A stretch of DNA of 57,119 nucleotides, taken from positions 1 through 57,119 of IMG/VR virus record IMGVR_UViG_3300031840_000710; one strand, given 5' to 3'. How positions within the stretch are numbered: the first letter of the stretch is position 1; every line of letters starts with the position of its first letter. The stretch is from a virus. Shown here piece by piece: positions 26,001 to 35,830 of this stretch. The notes under the pieces are model-generated. The model saw only the letters and a program-made list of their open reading frames with translations. It did not search any database and was not told the DNA's origin. The translations under genes and the position numbers were made by a program.

Positions 26001-27011
26001 ATATCTATTTTGTAGTATACCGCCGTCGTTACCTTTGGTGTGTCTGGTGCCGCTCCAATTCTGCCAAGTTCCATTGGTGGCTGTTTCAACTGCCAATGAG
26101 GAAAAATCAGAGTAACTATCCAACGACCAAACACTCTGTGTTACAATGCTAGTGAAGATGTTTTGAAAAAAGAAGCCATTATCGGCAAATTCTTCTGTTC
26201 TATTTGTCCTATCGTCTCTCCATGGGAAAGAAAATGTTGTTCTTTGTCTCGTATAATTCTTATATTGATAAACACGAGGAGGATAAACACATTCGCGATA
26301 ACTAAAGAACTCAAATGTATCCATTGGAGAACCGTCTTTATCAAGCCCTCCGTTAAGATAAAAGTCTTTGACGGTATTGTATTGCGTGGATCGTTGAACT
26401 CTCAATCCATTATACTTATTGATTTCTTCATTCTTAAAGAAGTTTGTTTCGTTTCCATATGAAGAAACCAATTCAAATCTCTCAAGCGTTCCGTCATTAA
26501 TTATAGAGGCTCCACCAACAACAAAAGGTTTGTAGCGAGAAGATACGGGGTTTTCATCAAATTTCTTAATGGCTCCGTATTTCCCTCTTACCGTATTAAG
26601 CTTGCCGTTATTGTCCATAACGATCTCGGGACCGGGTTCTTCAACAAATGTAAAGACGTTCTCTTTGTTTTGTCTTCTTGTTAAAGGGTTTTGCCCTATT
26701 CTTATCTGCTTCCAAGTTGGAAATCCGTACGGACCATTTCTTTTAAGCATAAGAGCAGGAAAGAACGAAGCGGTTGTTGGAAGGTTATGAGGGAAAAGGT
26801 AGTTTTTGGCATTTTTTAGGTCATATGTAAATATGGATGGTAATCCTAAACCCATAGTATTCTGTGTGATTGGAAAATTTGTGCTATTACCATCCCAGTT
26901 TATTTTTTCATAATTATTTCCAACACCGACAATAGTTTGATTCTCTGGGCTCCAGCCCACAGGTTCATAAATAAATGTGTTTAATCCAACAAAGTCTACA
27001 TAATACGCCAT
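23082..27011 (-). CDS. Very large virion structural protein with Ca-loop C-terminus
   Basis: A 1309-residue protein starting MAYYVDFVGLNTFIYEPVGW at 27011, with GGAG six bases upstream. Long stretches are Ser/Thr/Asn/Tyr-rich and beta-like, as in tail surface proteins. The C-terminal 130 residues are different: a charged Ala/Glu/Lys helix (KAAGALGDGEYQMWQRQ) and then S-D-Y-D-G-D-G-R-R-D-P-E-D, a DxDGDGxxDxxD calcium-loop pattern as in dockerin or thrombospondin type 3 repeats. The gene follows the 2302-residue protein gene with a one-base gap. A fibre or baseplate-surface role is inferred. Confidence 0.6.
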   Translation of the reverse strand: MAYYVDFVGLNTFIYEPVGWSPENQTIVGVGNNYEKINWDGNSTNFPITQNTMGLGLPSIFTYDLKNAKNYLFPHNLPTTASFFPALMLKRNGPYGFPTWKQIRIGQNPLTRRQNKENVFTFVEEPGPEIVMDNNGKLNTVRGKYGAIKKFDENPVSSRYKPFVVGGASIINDGTLERFELVSSYGNETNFFKNEEINKYNGLRVQRSTQYNTVKDFYLNGGLDKDGSPMDTFEFFSYRECVYPPRVYQYKNYTRQRTTFSFPWRDDRTNRTEEFADNGFFFQNIFTSIVTQSVWSLDSYSDFSSLAVETATNGTWQNWSGTRHTKGNDGGILQNRYSFGELNLNVFVSVGSLKNTLGVAPRYNRPHVTLLSSSVVSPNGMKIEGINFGTTFGDISSKQIPSGEAKWEAGTQSGLNPFYDTYDNYIQDVRQHGKDYSIIPEFRISEHIETYESTGLTEEVSNIFSLTGALSDTTDSSKDNFYKIYSTSEFMKHFEVVKKDHKEFVTPNSISLKCKAIKKFLPYEGFYPAQRSVDLAKQFYDSYRDFVAVSGAASTFGVNTNDEPLFQNLMVPTFAPGIFFNTIKSGVAVDYPLIDANLSIATNVTTSNDNYYIKTTTGDTFNRRIPFEALVEPEKHLAGSPVYCNEPHIYANNSGSVSWDGNGNNRYKLMANNFLAETTEFFMREKNMTQISSLPSNDTNVGNAEVGKTYMMRVKMYKSTDQASLPNVSSSGGFYTPPQYSSDTRETFTMYSRPSAFGPPLYLTGTLASVDYDIPLADQGENYAFTPPYYYGQSWADITFTPTRSGKHSIQEIISGSTVAFHRYAPIDTSDNEYIKKISINAHAMDLNASVNLFSQTSAGAAGADPSDPPSRWVIQTKFETPMLNFNHLSASNSITLPLNASQSVPRGMWHQYGNIETDPTKGIFLQVDNVPNAWIDESLGGDSSTVESLADLCGFTTETKKLGEIADTKEIREAVVAVPFIEEEGNRKFFRIPRIDITRAFGTETERALVGDSVLKMIVKMQGYVFPPSMDFLRNDAIDPFAMYIFQFSHTLKKQDLANIWQNLYPEIGRTFDTAESSISHELLAHELLGGGAKLNPEGTLDVNAIGNEIPDRVRWMVFKVKQRANIDYNLKIIGRGDTNLFQEDQAEISYNWPYDFFSLVELAKIETEVKFAERAVKSGQEPRDTIVPVLGNKVGAGGTSLDASLKEVRFNTAAAAQAERRAKGAAYKILKEEEAYQQRVAEDRAKLKAAGALGDGEYQMWQRQNLNNPNSPYELITATQKNSDYDGDGRRDPEDGGYDAGPKPEDN

Positions 27012-27012
27012 T

Positions 27013-30000
27013 CTAATCTCCATATATTTCTGATGCGGTCGGGAAAGTTATTGCCGGAACAAATCCACTATCCCCATCTATAACTACCGAGGAACTCAGT
27101 ATTCCTGTTGGGTGTGCGTATCCATACATTCTTTGCTTTCCACTTGTGATACTATAATTACTTCCTAATGAAGAAGTTACCCAAGTGTATTGAAAGTCTG
27201 ATCTTGGAATTGGAGTGCTAATATACATATTGTCGTGTCTCTTCACAAGAACGGGCGCTAAAACGGTTGATGTATCGCTTGGTCTTCTATTCTCATTTCT
27301 TTGTTGTTTATGAGAAGAAGGCTTGTTAACTGCTGTTTGAAAGTTTGTTTCTGATAGAGATCTGTTTGTTATTGTAGCATATGAAGTATTTCTTGTATCT
27401 ACGCCATATTTTCCACAATGTCTAGACAATAAAGCCTTGTGAGAATCCCTTTGATTGAGTTGATTGTTCACTCTTATCGTTGTTGCTTCGCCCGATCCAC
27501 CGAAAGCATAGAACTCAGCTCCATCAGCGGAAGCAGATACGCGAACATCAATACCACGAACTGAAAGGTTGCGATAGTTGACGTTGTTGTAAACTGAGTA
27601 TTCCTGTGAGTAAGCATCTAAATATCCATAACTCAAAGTGTCAATTGAGCCGGGAGCAGAAAAGCGAGAAGTAATAACGGTTCTTGTGACAGATCCAGTT
27701 ATACGATCAATCGTAATGTCTTTTGAAAGAGAGGCTGAGACAAAATTTATTCCACCCGCAAAGCCAACTTCTGTACCAGGAAAAGTCAAATTTGCGTTTG
27801 TCCCTGAAGTTGTAATTGTTATATTGTGAGCTGAGCCAGTTTGACTAGCAGTTAAATGAAACACCGCTTGATGACCTGCGCTGGAATCAATTGTTATATT
27901 ATCATAGACAGTGTTGTCTTTAACGGACTGCGATAATGCATTCCAGAAAGCAGCATTTGTTCCACCAGTGAATTGCGGAATTGCTATAGCAGGACTTGTA
28001 GCCGTACTATTCATTACAAAAGTTTTATTCAGCACAATTGATCCGCCCGGATAGGCTCCTCTGTAGTTTGTTCCACCTGCGCCGTTTGACAAATTAGTAA
28101 CCGTTCCACAAGTTGCAACGGATCCAAAACCAGAAGTAGTCAAGGTTGTATTATAATCTGAGCCAGTTGCGGGTGCGGTTAAAGTAAAATTAGCATAAGG
28201 CAATGCCGGAGGTCCTGCGTTTGTATTAATAAAATTGTTTCTATCGTCTTGAACAGAAAAATTGCTACCAGATATGATATCGGTTCCTCCGGAGGATTCT
28301 TTCTCCAACGGAAACCACGCTATAATATTATTTCCTATAGAGACATCACAATATAGAGCAGTTGAGAAGTTGACGTAATGTCCTTTGTTATATATATAAT
28401 CAACGTGTGTTGAGGATAAATCAATATTCCAAAACACAAAATTTGAACCTGTTCCGTGAAACTGTTTGTTTTGAGCATTGTTGTTCAATATTGACCCGGT
28501 ACCGTCTGGTGTTACTAAAGCCATCGTTGCGCCACAGACTCCGGCACCTCCTACAGAAATATTATTACTAGTTGAACTGATTGCAGCATTATCAATATAG
28601 AAATCAACAGACCCTGGTCCGCTGCCATAATCATGTGAAACAACTAAGTGCATAAGCCCTCTGGTTTGGTAGGTTGATTCAAAGTTTGTTATAAACTGTG
28701 TTTTTATACATTGTGTACCCACAGAAGCACCATTGGATATAGCCTTATAATATAAGTCTCCGCTGGAAGATATAAAAAGTTCGCGAGACACTCCACCGGA
28801 TGAAGATGCAAATTGAAAAATAACCTTGTCTCTTGATTGAGCTGAAGATCCCGTGATGTCAATCCACCCTGAAAAAGAAAATTGATTTGTTGTATATTGC
28901 GAAGGGAGAGAACCAGTATTTATCACAGATTGCGGGGTCGCAGCAGAAGAAGTAAGAGAAAGTGATTCAACATTTCCCGGAGTAACCTCAGAAAAACTAA
29001 CTGCAAACGGCGTCTGTGCCTGTATTTTTGAGTCTAGATTATTCCAAAAAACAGTGTTACTGGAGCCGGTAGCAATATAAAAATTTGGATCACTGTCAGA
29101 AGGTGGTGTGCTAGTGCGAAAGAAAAACCTCTTATCGTTACCAGCGCCGTCAACAATTCTAATTCCTTCATTGTCTTTAAGTTGAGATCCGGTTGCGTGT
29201 ACTCTAAAAGTTGCATTACCGGCAGTTGTGCCGGCAACATAGGCGCCAGTTACCACAAAGCTTCCGGAAGCAAAAGCACTAGCAACAGCAGGGACGATAA
29301 CTTGCCCATCTGGTTGTCGGTTATTTTCGTATGTACCAAACACATTACCGGCACTAGCGGCCTGCTGTCCAATAAGCGTCATTGGATTAGTGGTTTGAGG
29401 AAGTTCGTTTGTAATTGAAACAGGAAGATAATTGGATTGAGCACTATTCTTTCTGAAATATAAATTATTCTGTTGTTTCCCAGTTCCAGCACTTATAAGT
29501 TCATAATTGTTGTAATAGTTTCCATGATTAATGCTTGAAGTGGTAGTCTGTATATTTGCAATATTAAACGATCGTTTTGCTCGTCCATCTCTGTAAAATG
29601 TGGCTGCTTTTTTTGCTGTGTCTGGGTAGGTGTTGGTTGCCAATGTCAAACCATATTGAGGATCAACCATACCAATGGCACCGTCCGATCCAGCAACACC
29701 TTGTTCTACCACCAAAATTCGCCAAGCTTCCGCTCTTGTGTAGAGGTTATGCAGGTTGTTAGGCGGAGCAGTGCCGGTTTCGTCATCACGCAAGGTCGCG
29801 TCATAGCGATTGAGATCAATGTGCCTAGCCTGGTGACCGCCAACCCACTGTTGGGAGAAAGGCCCTTGAAGTGGAACATCATTTGAAATACTAGTCGTAT
29901 CTGAATGTAGATTGGTTATCACAGCATTACTTTTATAGCCTTGTGAAACTGCTTTGTTGTACCCAGTTGCTATTGAACCGGAGAATATATCAAAGGGAAG

Positions 30001-33000
30001 GCGTAATCCACCCTTAACAGATATGTCATATGACGCACTATCATTAATCGGTACAAACGTTGAACTAGGAGAGCCAACAGCAAATTTACCGCTAAAAACA
30101 GTTGTATTAAACTTTTTCTTTTCATTTGGGATCTCAACATCATCACAGGTATTCACAGGCAGTTCTATACCTTGTCCAGTACCGGCACCTACAATAAGAA
30201 CATTTTTCGGAATTCCAATAGGAGTCAGATCAGAATGGCGATGCAAAGCAGACCAGACAAAATCTCTATCTTTCTGTAGGTTATAATTGATACCAGAATG
30301 GATGGTCTGGCTGATTTGGGAACCAACACGGTATGTGTTCGTGAATCTTCTTATCGCATAGGTTGAACCAGAATATGAAGTTCTATCTTTATTGGCTACA
30401 TTTGAAGCTTGAGCATTATTGTTATTAACAATTACCTTGCGAATATCTTCTCGGTTTGCAATATCTGTTCTTTCTGCTCTTTCTTTTTGCCAAAGACAAT
30501 TGTTGTTATCTCCACCCTCTAGTGGTGCGTGACCAAATTGCCATTGGTATTTTAATTCACCAACGCCTTTTACAGAACCTTCTGTTGCTGTATGGATGGA
30601 TGTTAGCGGAAACTTATTTTGGTATTTGTTTCTCTCAAATAAATGAGATTCAACAACATCCGATATTCCTTTAGAGAAACGGACGCTCGCTGGGAACATT
30701 TGAGAAACCATATACGATACAGAAGAATCAATCCACTTAAAGTAATCAGAAAATCTATCAAAATCTGGATCTGCCTCTACATCTTCAAAGAATAGTCTAC
30801 GAACTTGATCTAATTTTTTGTATTGTATTCTGTATCTTTCAACAGCTTCGCCCATTAAATTAGACATTTCTTGAGCAGTTGATAGATTTCTCATCATTTC
30901 TTCTGAAATTACTTGGTACATACTCTTCTCTAGAGAGTAAAAGTTATCAGAAACATCTTCATCTCTAATGAAATATTCTTGTTGTTCTCCTTTAATCGTC
31001 ACACGGTCAGAGGAATAAGAGATTTCCGGAAGTTCTTTCTTTGAAGAGTAGATAATTTCATTGGAAACAACATTTGTGGTTGATACAGGGAACCCAAAAC
31101 CTTTTGCTCGGTGCTCTCTGCGTATAATATTATCCATCCAACCGTATCTGCTGTCTGTTGAGCCACTAGAAACATCGACTACGATAAATTCACCAGATGT
31201 ATCCGACGTGGATACTGTTTCAAAATCCCAATCAGCGGTCAATAGTTCATACGAGGGAACTTCAATTTGTGATAAATCTTTACCAAATATAGTTGAAGGG
31301 CGACTTGACCTTCTATTTCCTCGTGAAGTGATATCTGTATTGTGTAGTTTAACTGAATCATCGGAAATATAGTCATACCATAGGTCAAAACGTCCAATTT
31401 TTATGTCTGTTTGCTCTAAAACACTTCCTGTGAAGTTGATTCTGTGGGCTCCTGCGTAGAATCTCTTCGGGTTTGAGAGGTATGCAGAGCCAGTGTCATA
31501 GTTTAAGCTTTGTGTTAATGTGAATTCATTCTTAATTGTATCAAAAGCATAGTTTACACCATAAAATTCTAGTTGGTAATTTCTGTTGGAAGACGTAACA
31601 ACATTACCTGCTATCGGATAATCAACAGGCTTCACTCTAACAGCCAAATTCCACTGTTCATTTGAGTAAATTTGCTTATATGCCGGTGTTTCTAGAGTGA
31701 AATTACCCGCATAATCTTTCAAAACAAACTTAGCAGTTGGGGATTCCAATTCGTCTCTGACCAAATACACTTGAAAGTTAGCCAAATCCTGGGTTGCCCA
31801 AGTGTAATCTGCACTCGCTGGACGGGCTTGATGAAGTCCAAACACAGAAGCAGATTGAAACGGAGTAGCAAAATGCCCACTATCAAAAATTCCAAGCTTT
31901 TTTGGAACTATAATTGAAATTTCACTGCTCAATGCGTTATATTGTTCTAGTTTTCCAGTGCCAGAGCCAGAAATATATGTTAAAGAATGGTTTGCAGACG
32001 ATGTTTGGAACAAAGTAGCACTTAAGTGCGATAATTTGTTAAAATCTACATACTTTTTATTCTCAGAAGTGTGTTTGAAGGCGTCCGAAAAGTAGTGAGT
32101 ACCTTCATCTGTATAGATATTTAGTTTTACTATCTCATCATCAATCCCAAAACAGCGCAACATATTACGAATTGCACCTTCGGTACCTTTATGTTTGTAT
32201 ATATTCTCTAAATTGTTGTAGATATTTGTATAGACTTGGTTTTTTATATCAGTTAGTTTCTTTTCAAACTGGATTTTGTTTAAGTCTCGTGAACCAAACG
32301 CCTCTAAAACGTTAGCATCTGCGAATAAATTAGGCACAACGAGACCTTTTTCTTCTAGAAGACGATCGGCGAAAGGTAAAGCCTTATAACTTGAACTAGG
32401 ATAGACCTTATTTTTGAGAGATGGCAACGCTGTAATTTGAGCATGCAGTGTATCAAAATAACTTGAAATTATTTGATATAGATATTTTGTTGAAAATCCA
32501 TTTGAAGGGTCTTCGTCTCTAATCCATTGCGGGATTTTGTTATAAAGCAATCCAGTGTTTTGATTGTCATGCGTTGCTCCGGAAGCCATTAAACTTGTCT
32601 TAAGAGAGGATACTTCTGGATGTGTACTATAAATTATTGGATCTTTTTCCTCAGATGCAACTAAGCCAGACTCCACAAAAGCAGAGCTTGTAGATCTTGC
32701 ACCGGCGGTATAACCATTCCACGAACCATTGACCAATCGGCCAGAATAATCTAAAACAACCGAATCTGTTGCTGTTTTTCCAACGACACCTTCGTTAAAC
32801 TTATAGTATACGCCAAGATATGTGTTAGCGTCATCTGTGTTTGTACCGCCACCGATTGTTCTATACCAGTTATTATAAATCTCTTCTGAGGTTCTGCGGG
32901 TCTTCCAATAACGGAAATCGTCTAAACTTGCACTTAATTTACCGGAAAAAGGCAATGCTGTTGCAGCTCCTTGGCTTGAGGAAGGGCTTGTTTGTAGTGC

Positions 33001-33921
33001 TCCGATATAGCCGTTTATTAAGCCACCAATTTCGTTAACACCGACTGAACCGAGTGATTTGCTCTCATTTAAATCTCCGTCAACATAAAGTCTAGATGTT
33101 ACTCCAGTAGAAGCAGAAACAAAAGATAAGGCGTAATGATGCCAATCTGATAGGGAAGAAGTGGTTACTGTTGATGTTCCAATTGATTGCTCAAAGAAAC
33201 CTACTGTGCCTGACTGCATGGTTACAATAAAAGTATCTGTTCCACTGGTAGTGCCAGAGAGGGCCAGTGTAAAACGTCCGTAATTTACCGATGAAGATAT
33301 CTCTCCATTCCAAAGGTCCAAAATAACTTCTTTGTTCGTTTTAGTTAGGTCAAACGCATCTTTTTTAAGCCAGAACTCGGTCGTCAATCCTTGTGGGATG
33401 TTCATACGAAGACTGCTTACTCTTTTCTTTGCAGCATCATAAATTACTGATTTATCAAAAGTTTTCTGAAGTGGTTTTGTAGCCATATCATCTGCTACGT
33501 GAATACCACCTCGGAGATAGATATATTCTGTACTGGTAGGTAAACCGTAACCATCTGCTGTTGAGGTTTGTACGCCCCATCCGCCATAAGAAAGATTAAC
33601 ATATCCGTTTGTTTTTGGATATTTTTGCTCTAGAATATACTTGTCTAAATAAGAAGAAGATAGTTCAAATACAAGCTTTTCATTCTCTGAGCCGTCGTAT
33701 GGATAATTGTTATGTATTCTTTCAATTGAGTTTTTATAATACTCTTCGGCTGAGCCAAACTTTGCAAAGTTAGAGGCACTAGCAAAATTAATAAAGGGAT
33801 AAAAGGTCTCATCTCTTTCCGTCGTGGTTAGCACTAAATCTTTTGATTCTACTAATTTACTGCCGGATGCAGCGTTTTCAACTGTTGTTGTCTTGTTGTT
33901 AAATAAACTTTTAATACTCAT
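27013..33921 (-). CDS. Giant tail protein with LamG-like and repeated beta domains
   Basis: A 2302-residue protein. Residues about 170-370 form a LamG/concanavalin-like domain (GLTTEFWLKKD, WHHYALSFVSAS, RLYVDGDLNES, LDDFRYW), and a second, similar one lies near 1670-1880 (FSFSGWIDITGSS, MHLVVSHDYGS, VDFYIDN). Near residue 580 is YKHKGTEGAIRNMLRCFGID, a KGT pattern I associate with tail protein I-like baseplate proteins. Residues 990-1090 are helical. Two copies of a short beta unit occur near 1910 (LTAPATGSDYNTTLTTSG) and 2024 (LTASQTGSAHNITITTSG). LamG folds often bind glycans, so host recognition is likely. Start overlaps the previous gene by 11 bases. Confidence 0.75.
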   Translation of the reverse strand: MSIKSLFNNKTTTVENAASGSKLVESKDLVLTTTERDETFYPFINFASASNFAKFGSAEEYYKNSIERIHNNYPYDGSENEKLVFELSSSYLDKYILEQKYPKTNGYVNLSYGGWGVQTSTADGYGLPTSTEYIYLRGGIHVADDMATKPLQKTFDKSVIYDAAKKRVSSLRMNIPQGLTTEFWLKKDAFDLTKTNKEVILDLWNGEISSSVNYGRFTLALSGTTSGTDTFIVTMQSGTVGFFEQSIGTSTVTTSSLSDWHHYALSFVSASTGVTSRLYVDGDLNESKSLGSVGVNEIGGLINGYIGALQTSPSSSQGAATALPFSGKLSASLDDFRYWKTRRTSEEIYNNWYRTIGGGTNTDDANTYLGVYYKFNEGVVGKTATDSVVLDYSGRLVNGSWNGYTAGARSTSSAFVESGLVASEEKDPIIYSTHPEVSSLKTSLMASGATHDNQNTGLLYNKIPQWIRDEDPSNGFSTKYLYQIISSYFDTLHAQITALPSLKNKVYPSSSYKALPFADRLLEEKGLVVPNLFADANVLEAFGSRDLNKIQFEKKLTDIKNQVYTNIYNNLENIYKHKGTEGAIRNMLRCFGIDDEIVKLNIYTDEGTHYFSDAFKHTSENKKYVDFNKLSHLSATLFQTSSANHSLTYISGSGTGKLEQYNALSSEISIIVPKKLGIFDSGHFATPFQSASVFGLHQARPASADYTWATQDLANFQVYLVRDELESPTAKFVLKDYAGNFTLETPAYKQIYSNEQWNLAVRVKPVDYPIAGNVVTSSNRNYQLEFYGVNYAFDTIKNEFTLTQSLNYDTGSAYLSNPKRFYAGAHRINFTGSVLEQTDIKIGRFDLWYDYISDDSVKLHNTDITSRGNRRSSRPSTIFGKDLSQIEVPSYELLTADWDFETVSTSDTSGEFIVVDVSSGSTDSRYGWMDNIIRREHRAKGFGFPVSTTNVVSNEIIYSSKKELPEISYSSDRVTIKGEQQEYFIRDEDVSDNFYSLEKSMYQVISEEMMRNLSTAQEMSNLMGEAVERYRIQYKKLDQVRRLFFEDVEADPDFDRFSDYFKWIDSSVSYMVSQMFPASVRFSKGISDVVESHLFERNKYQNKFPLTSIHTATEGSVKGVGELKYQWQFGHAPLEGGDNNNCLWQKERAERTDIANREDIRKVIVNNNNAQASNVANKDRTSYSGSTYAIRRFTNTYRVGSQISQTIHSGINYNLQKDRDFVWSALHRHSDLTPIGIPKNVLIVGAGTGQGIELPVNTCDDVEIPNEKKKFNTTVFSGKFAVGSPSSTFVPINDSASYDISVKGGLRLPFDIFSGSIATGYNKAVSQGYKSNAVITNLHSDTTSISNDVPLQGPFSQQWVGGHQARHIDLNRYDATLRDDETGTAPPNNLHNLYTRAEAWRILVVEQGVAGSDGAIGMVDPQYGLTLATNTYPDTAKKAATFYRDGRAKRSFNIANIQTTTSSINHGNYYNNYELISAGTGKQQNNLYFRKNSAQSNYLPVSITNELPQTTNPMTLIGQQAASAGNVFGTYENNRQPDGQVIVPAVASAFASGSFVVTGAYVAGTTAGNATFRVHATGSQLKDNEGIRIVDGAGNDKRFFFRTSTPPSDSDPNFYIATGSSNTVFWNNLDSKIQAQTPFAVSFSEVTPGNVESLSLTSSAATPQSVINTGSLPSQYTTNQFSFSGWIDITGSSAQSRDKVIFQFASSSGGVSRELFISSSGDLYYKAISNGASVGTQCIKTQFITNFESTYQTRGLMHLVVSHDYGSGPGSVDFYIDNAAISSTSNNISVGGAGVCGATMALVTPDGTGSILNNNAQNKQFHGTGSNFVFWNIDLSSTHVDYIYNKGHYVNFSTALYCDVSIGNNIIAWFPLEKESSGGTDIISGSNFSVQDDRNNFINTNAGPPALPYANFTLTAPATGSDYNTTLTTSGFGSVATCGTVTNLSNGAGGTNYRGAYPGGSIVLNKTFVMNSTATSPAIAIPQFTGGTNAAFWNALSQSVKDNTVYDNITIDSSAGHQAVFHLTASQTGSAHNITITTSGTNANLTFPGTEVGFAGGINFVSASLSKDITIDRITGSVTRTVITSRFSAPGSIDTLSYGYLDAYSQEYSVYNNVNYRNLSVRGIDVRVSASADGAEFYAFGGSGEATTIRVNNQLNQRDSHKALLSRHCGKYGVDTRNTSYATITNRSLSETNFQTAVNKPSSHKQQRNENRRPSDTSTVLAPVLVKRHDNMYISTPIPRSDFQYTWVTSSLGSNYSITSGKQRMYGYAHPTGILSSSVVIDGDSGFVPAITFPTASEIYGD

Positions 33922-35830
33922 CTTGTTCTACTCTGATTTTGAATGTATAGGGTTGCTCTCTGTAAGAAGAAAGAGAATCTTCATAGAAGGAAAGCTTCAA
34001 TTCATATGTATAGCCCTCTTCTAATAAGTCCATATCCAAATCAAAGTAGTTTCCATCGGAATCATACGAAAGCATTGTTTCTGCTGTGGAGCCTGTTCCA
34101 TATGGTATTACTATCTTTTTATCTGATGCTCTTGTGATTTGATAGGATGCGCTTTCTATCAATAAGTTTTCTGGTGTTGATTTTGCGGTTGTATATATAT
34201 TTGGAGACCAGTTCTTCTCTCTGACATATAGTCTAAATCTTTCAGTTTGCCCTCTCGTATATTTGGGCTTAAGGTTTTTAACCTTCATAACATATTTTGA
34301 ATTTGGATTATAATTTGAGAAAGAATGTTCCTTTGGGACAATAACTGATCCAGTGTGTAATTCACTTCCGCTCATTGTCCAGACATCAACCAAATAAGGA
34401 TATGTTGAGGTTACTGCGCTTGCTGTTGCAGAAAATGTCGCCTTGTAAACACCTTTTGATACTCGCGATGCTGATAGGAAATTTACAGCTGCATTAGAAG
34501 AGTTTCTAAAATAACGTGCCGTTCCTTCAGGTACTGAACCGGAAGAATAATACAGATTTAAGACTGGTATTGCAGTGGAGCTACCAGCGATGTCGCGAAG
34601 GTTTCCACGGATGTAGTTGTACATAAAAAGACTGTTTAAGTTCTCAGCTGCTGGAGCAAGAGAAGAACTAAGATAAAAGTTTCCTCTATTATCTTTTCTA
34701 GTGGAATCCCAACGAGCCTCAAGGACAGGACGATCAAAGTAGAATTCAGAAGATCTTGCAAAGAATTTCTTTGTGTAATAAGAAATCACAGCACCGGCTG
34801 GGTTAGAAGAAGCGTCATATGCTTCGTACGAAGAAGACAGTCTGATGCCAAACCCATGGTTTTCTTTGGAGCCCAATACGTTTCCACCGCTATTAATCCA
34901 CTGTTCAACAAGGGTCGTAACATCTACTTCCAAATCTTCATCACCTTTAGGAAAAGAAGCAACAAAAGAGGAGCTAGAATCTGTATAATAGTCTCCACCG
35001 GCTGTTGACCAAGTTCCACTTCCACCGGTAAAACCGTTTGCAGAATTAGAAAGTGATAAACCTGTGACTCCGGATAGATCTATCGCAGTGTTTCCTGCGC
35101 GTCCAGTTGTTTTTTGCTTTATTAATAAAGTATGCTCTGATGTAGCGTCGCCAGCCGCTGTAATAGTGCTAGCTTCTATGTCTAGAGCCGAAATGTTATT
35201 GATTGCTGTTTTGATTGCAGTCATTGCGTTATCATTTTGGTCTGTTCCCGGAGCGCCAAAGCCAATTGTTCCGCCAGTTAAAGTACTGCTGTTGTAGTCT
35301 ATTGTAAAAGTCTGTGCGGTACCATCTGAATCTGTTAGGACAAACGTTTGATTGTGCATAGAGGCCAGGTTCGTACCGCCAGCCAATTTAATTGTGGCTG
35401 ATGCACTGACAAAACTACCATTTGCATTTATCCAATTTGATCCAATTTTATCATAAGTAATATCTGAATATCCTTCCATATCCAGCCCGTTACCTTCTTG
35501 CCAAGATCCGGATACGCCTTGAACTGTTAATTTAAAATCTTTTGGCAAAGTGTGTGGATGTTTAGCATTAAACATACGGAGATAAAAAGATACACTACCG
35601 GAAGCTGGAATATTTTCTGCGGTTCTATCTGACGATATATCCGTCACTGGGAATTGTAGTAGAATTCTAGCTAGCTCTGTTGAGGTTGCGCTTTCTTGTG
35701 CATATATTGAAAATGTTTCTAAAACGTCGGCTTGGCCCATATTGGAGCCGGTTCCGCGAGTTGTTAAGTTTTCTTGAAAAGCATTTGTGATAGTATTATC
35801 AGCATCTGCAAAGTATCTTTTAATGGCCAT
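33911..35830 (-). CDS. Virion structural protein, baseplate/fibre module
   Basis: A 639-residue protein starting MAIKRYFADADNTITNAFQE. Near residues 145-275 lies an inserted beta domain (FVLTDSDGTAQTFTIDY, then TAIKTAINNI and KTTGRAGNTAIDLSG, ending NGFTGGSGTW), which is of the same type as units in the 2302-residue neighbour (FW-N-A-L-S and TGSAHNITI). The rest contains DxT-L-V-E-Q-W (DVTTLVEQWINSGG) and a C-terminal beta domain closing YTFKIRVEQDEY. It begins at the TAATG overlap with the gp6/J-like gene and so belongs to the baseplate part of the operon. Similar N-termini are familiar to me from marine phage structural proteins of unknown position. Confidence 0.65.
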   Translation of the reverse strand: MAIKRYFADADNTITNAFQENLTTRGTGSNMGQADVLETFSIYAQESATSTELARILLQFPVTDISSDRTAENIPASGSVSFYLRMFNAKHPHTLPKDFKLTVQGVSGSWQEGNGLDMEGYSDITYDKIGSNWINANGSFVSASATIKLAGGTNLASMHNQTFVLTDSDGTAQTFTIDYNSSTLTGGTIGFGAPGTDQNDNAMTAIKTAINNISALDIEASTITAAGDATSEHTLLIKQKTTGRAGNTAIDLSGVTGLSLSNSANGFTGGSGTWSTAGGDYYTDSSSSFVASFPKGDEDLEVDVTTLVEQWINSGGNVLGSKENHGFGIRLSSSYEAYDASSNPAGAVISYYTKKFFARSSEFYFDRPVLEARWDSTRKDNRGNFYLSSSLAPAAENLNSLFMYNYIRGNLRDIAGSSTAIPVLNLYYSSGSVPEGTARYFRNSSNAAVNFLSASRVSKGVYKATFSATASAVTSTYPYLVDVWTMSGSELHTGSVIVPKEHSFSNYNPNSKYVMKVKNLKPKYTRGQTERFRLYVREKNWSPNIYTTAKSTPENLLIESASYQITRASDKKIVIPYGTGSTAETMLSYDSDGNYFDLDMDLLEEGYTYELKLSFYEDSLSSYREQPYTFKIRVEQDEY

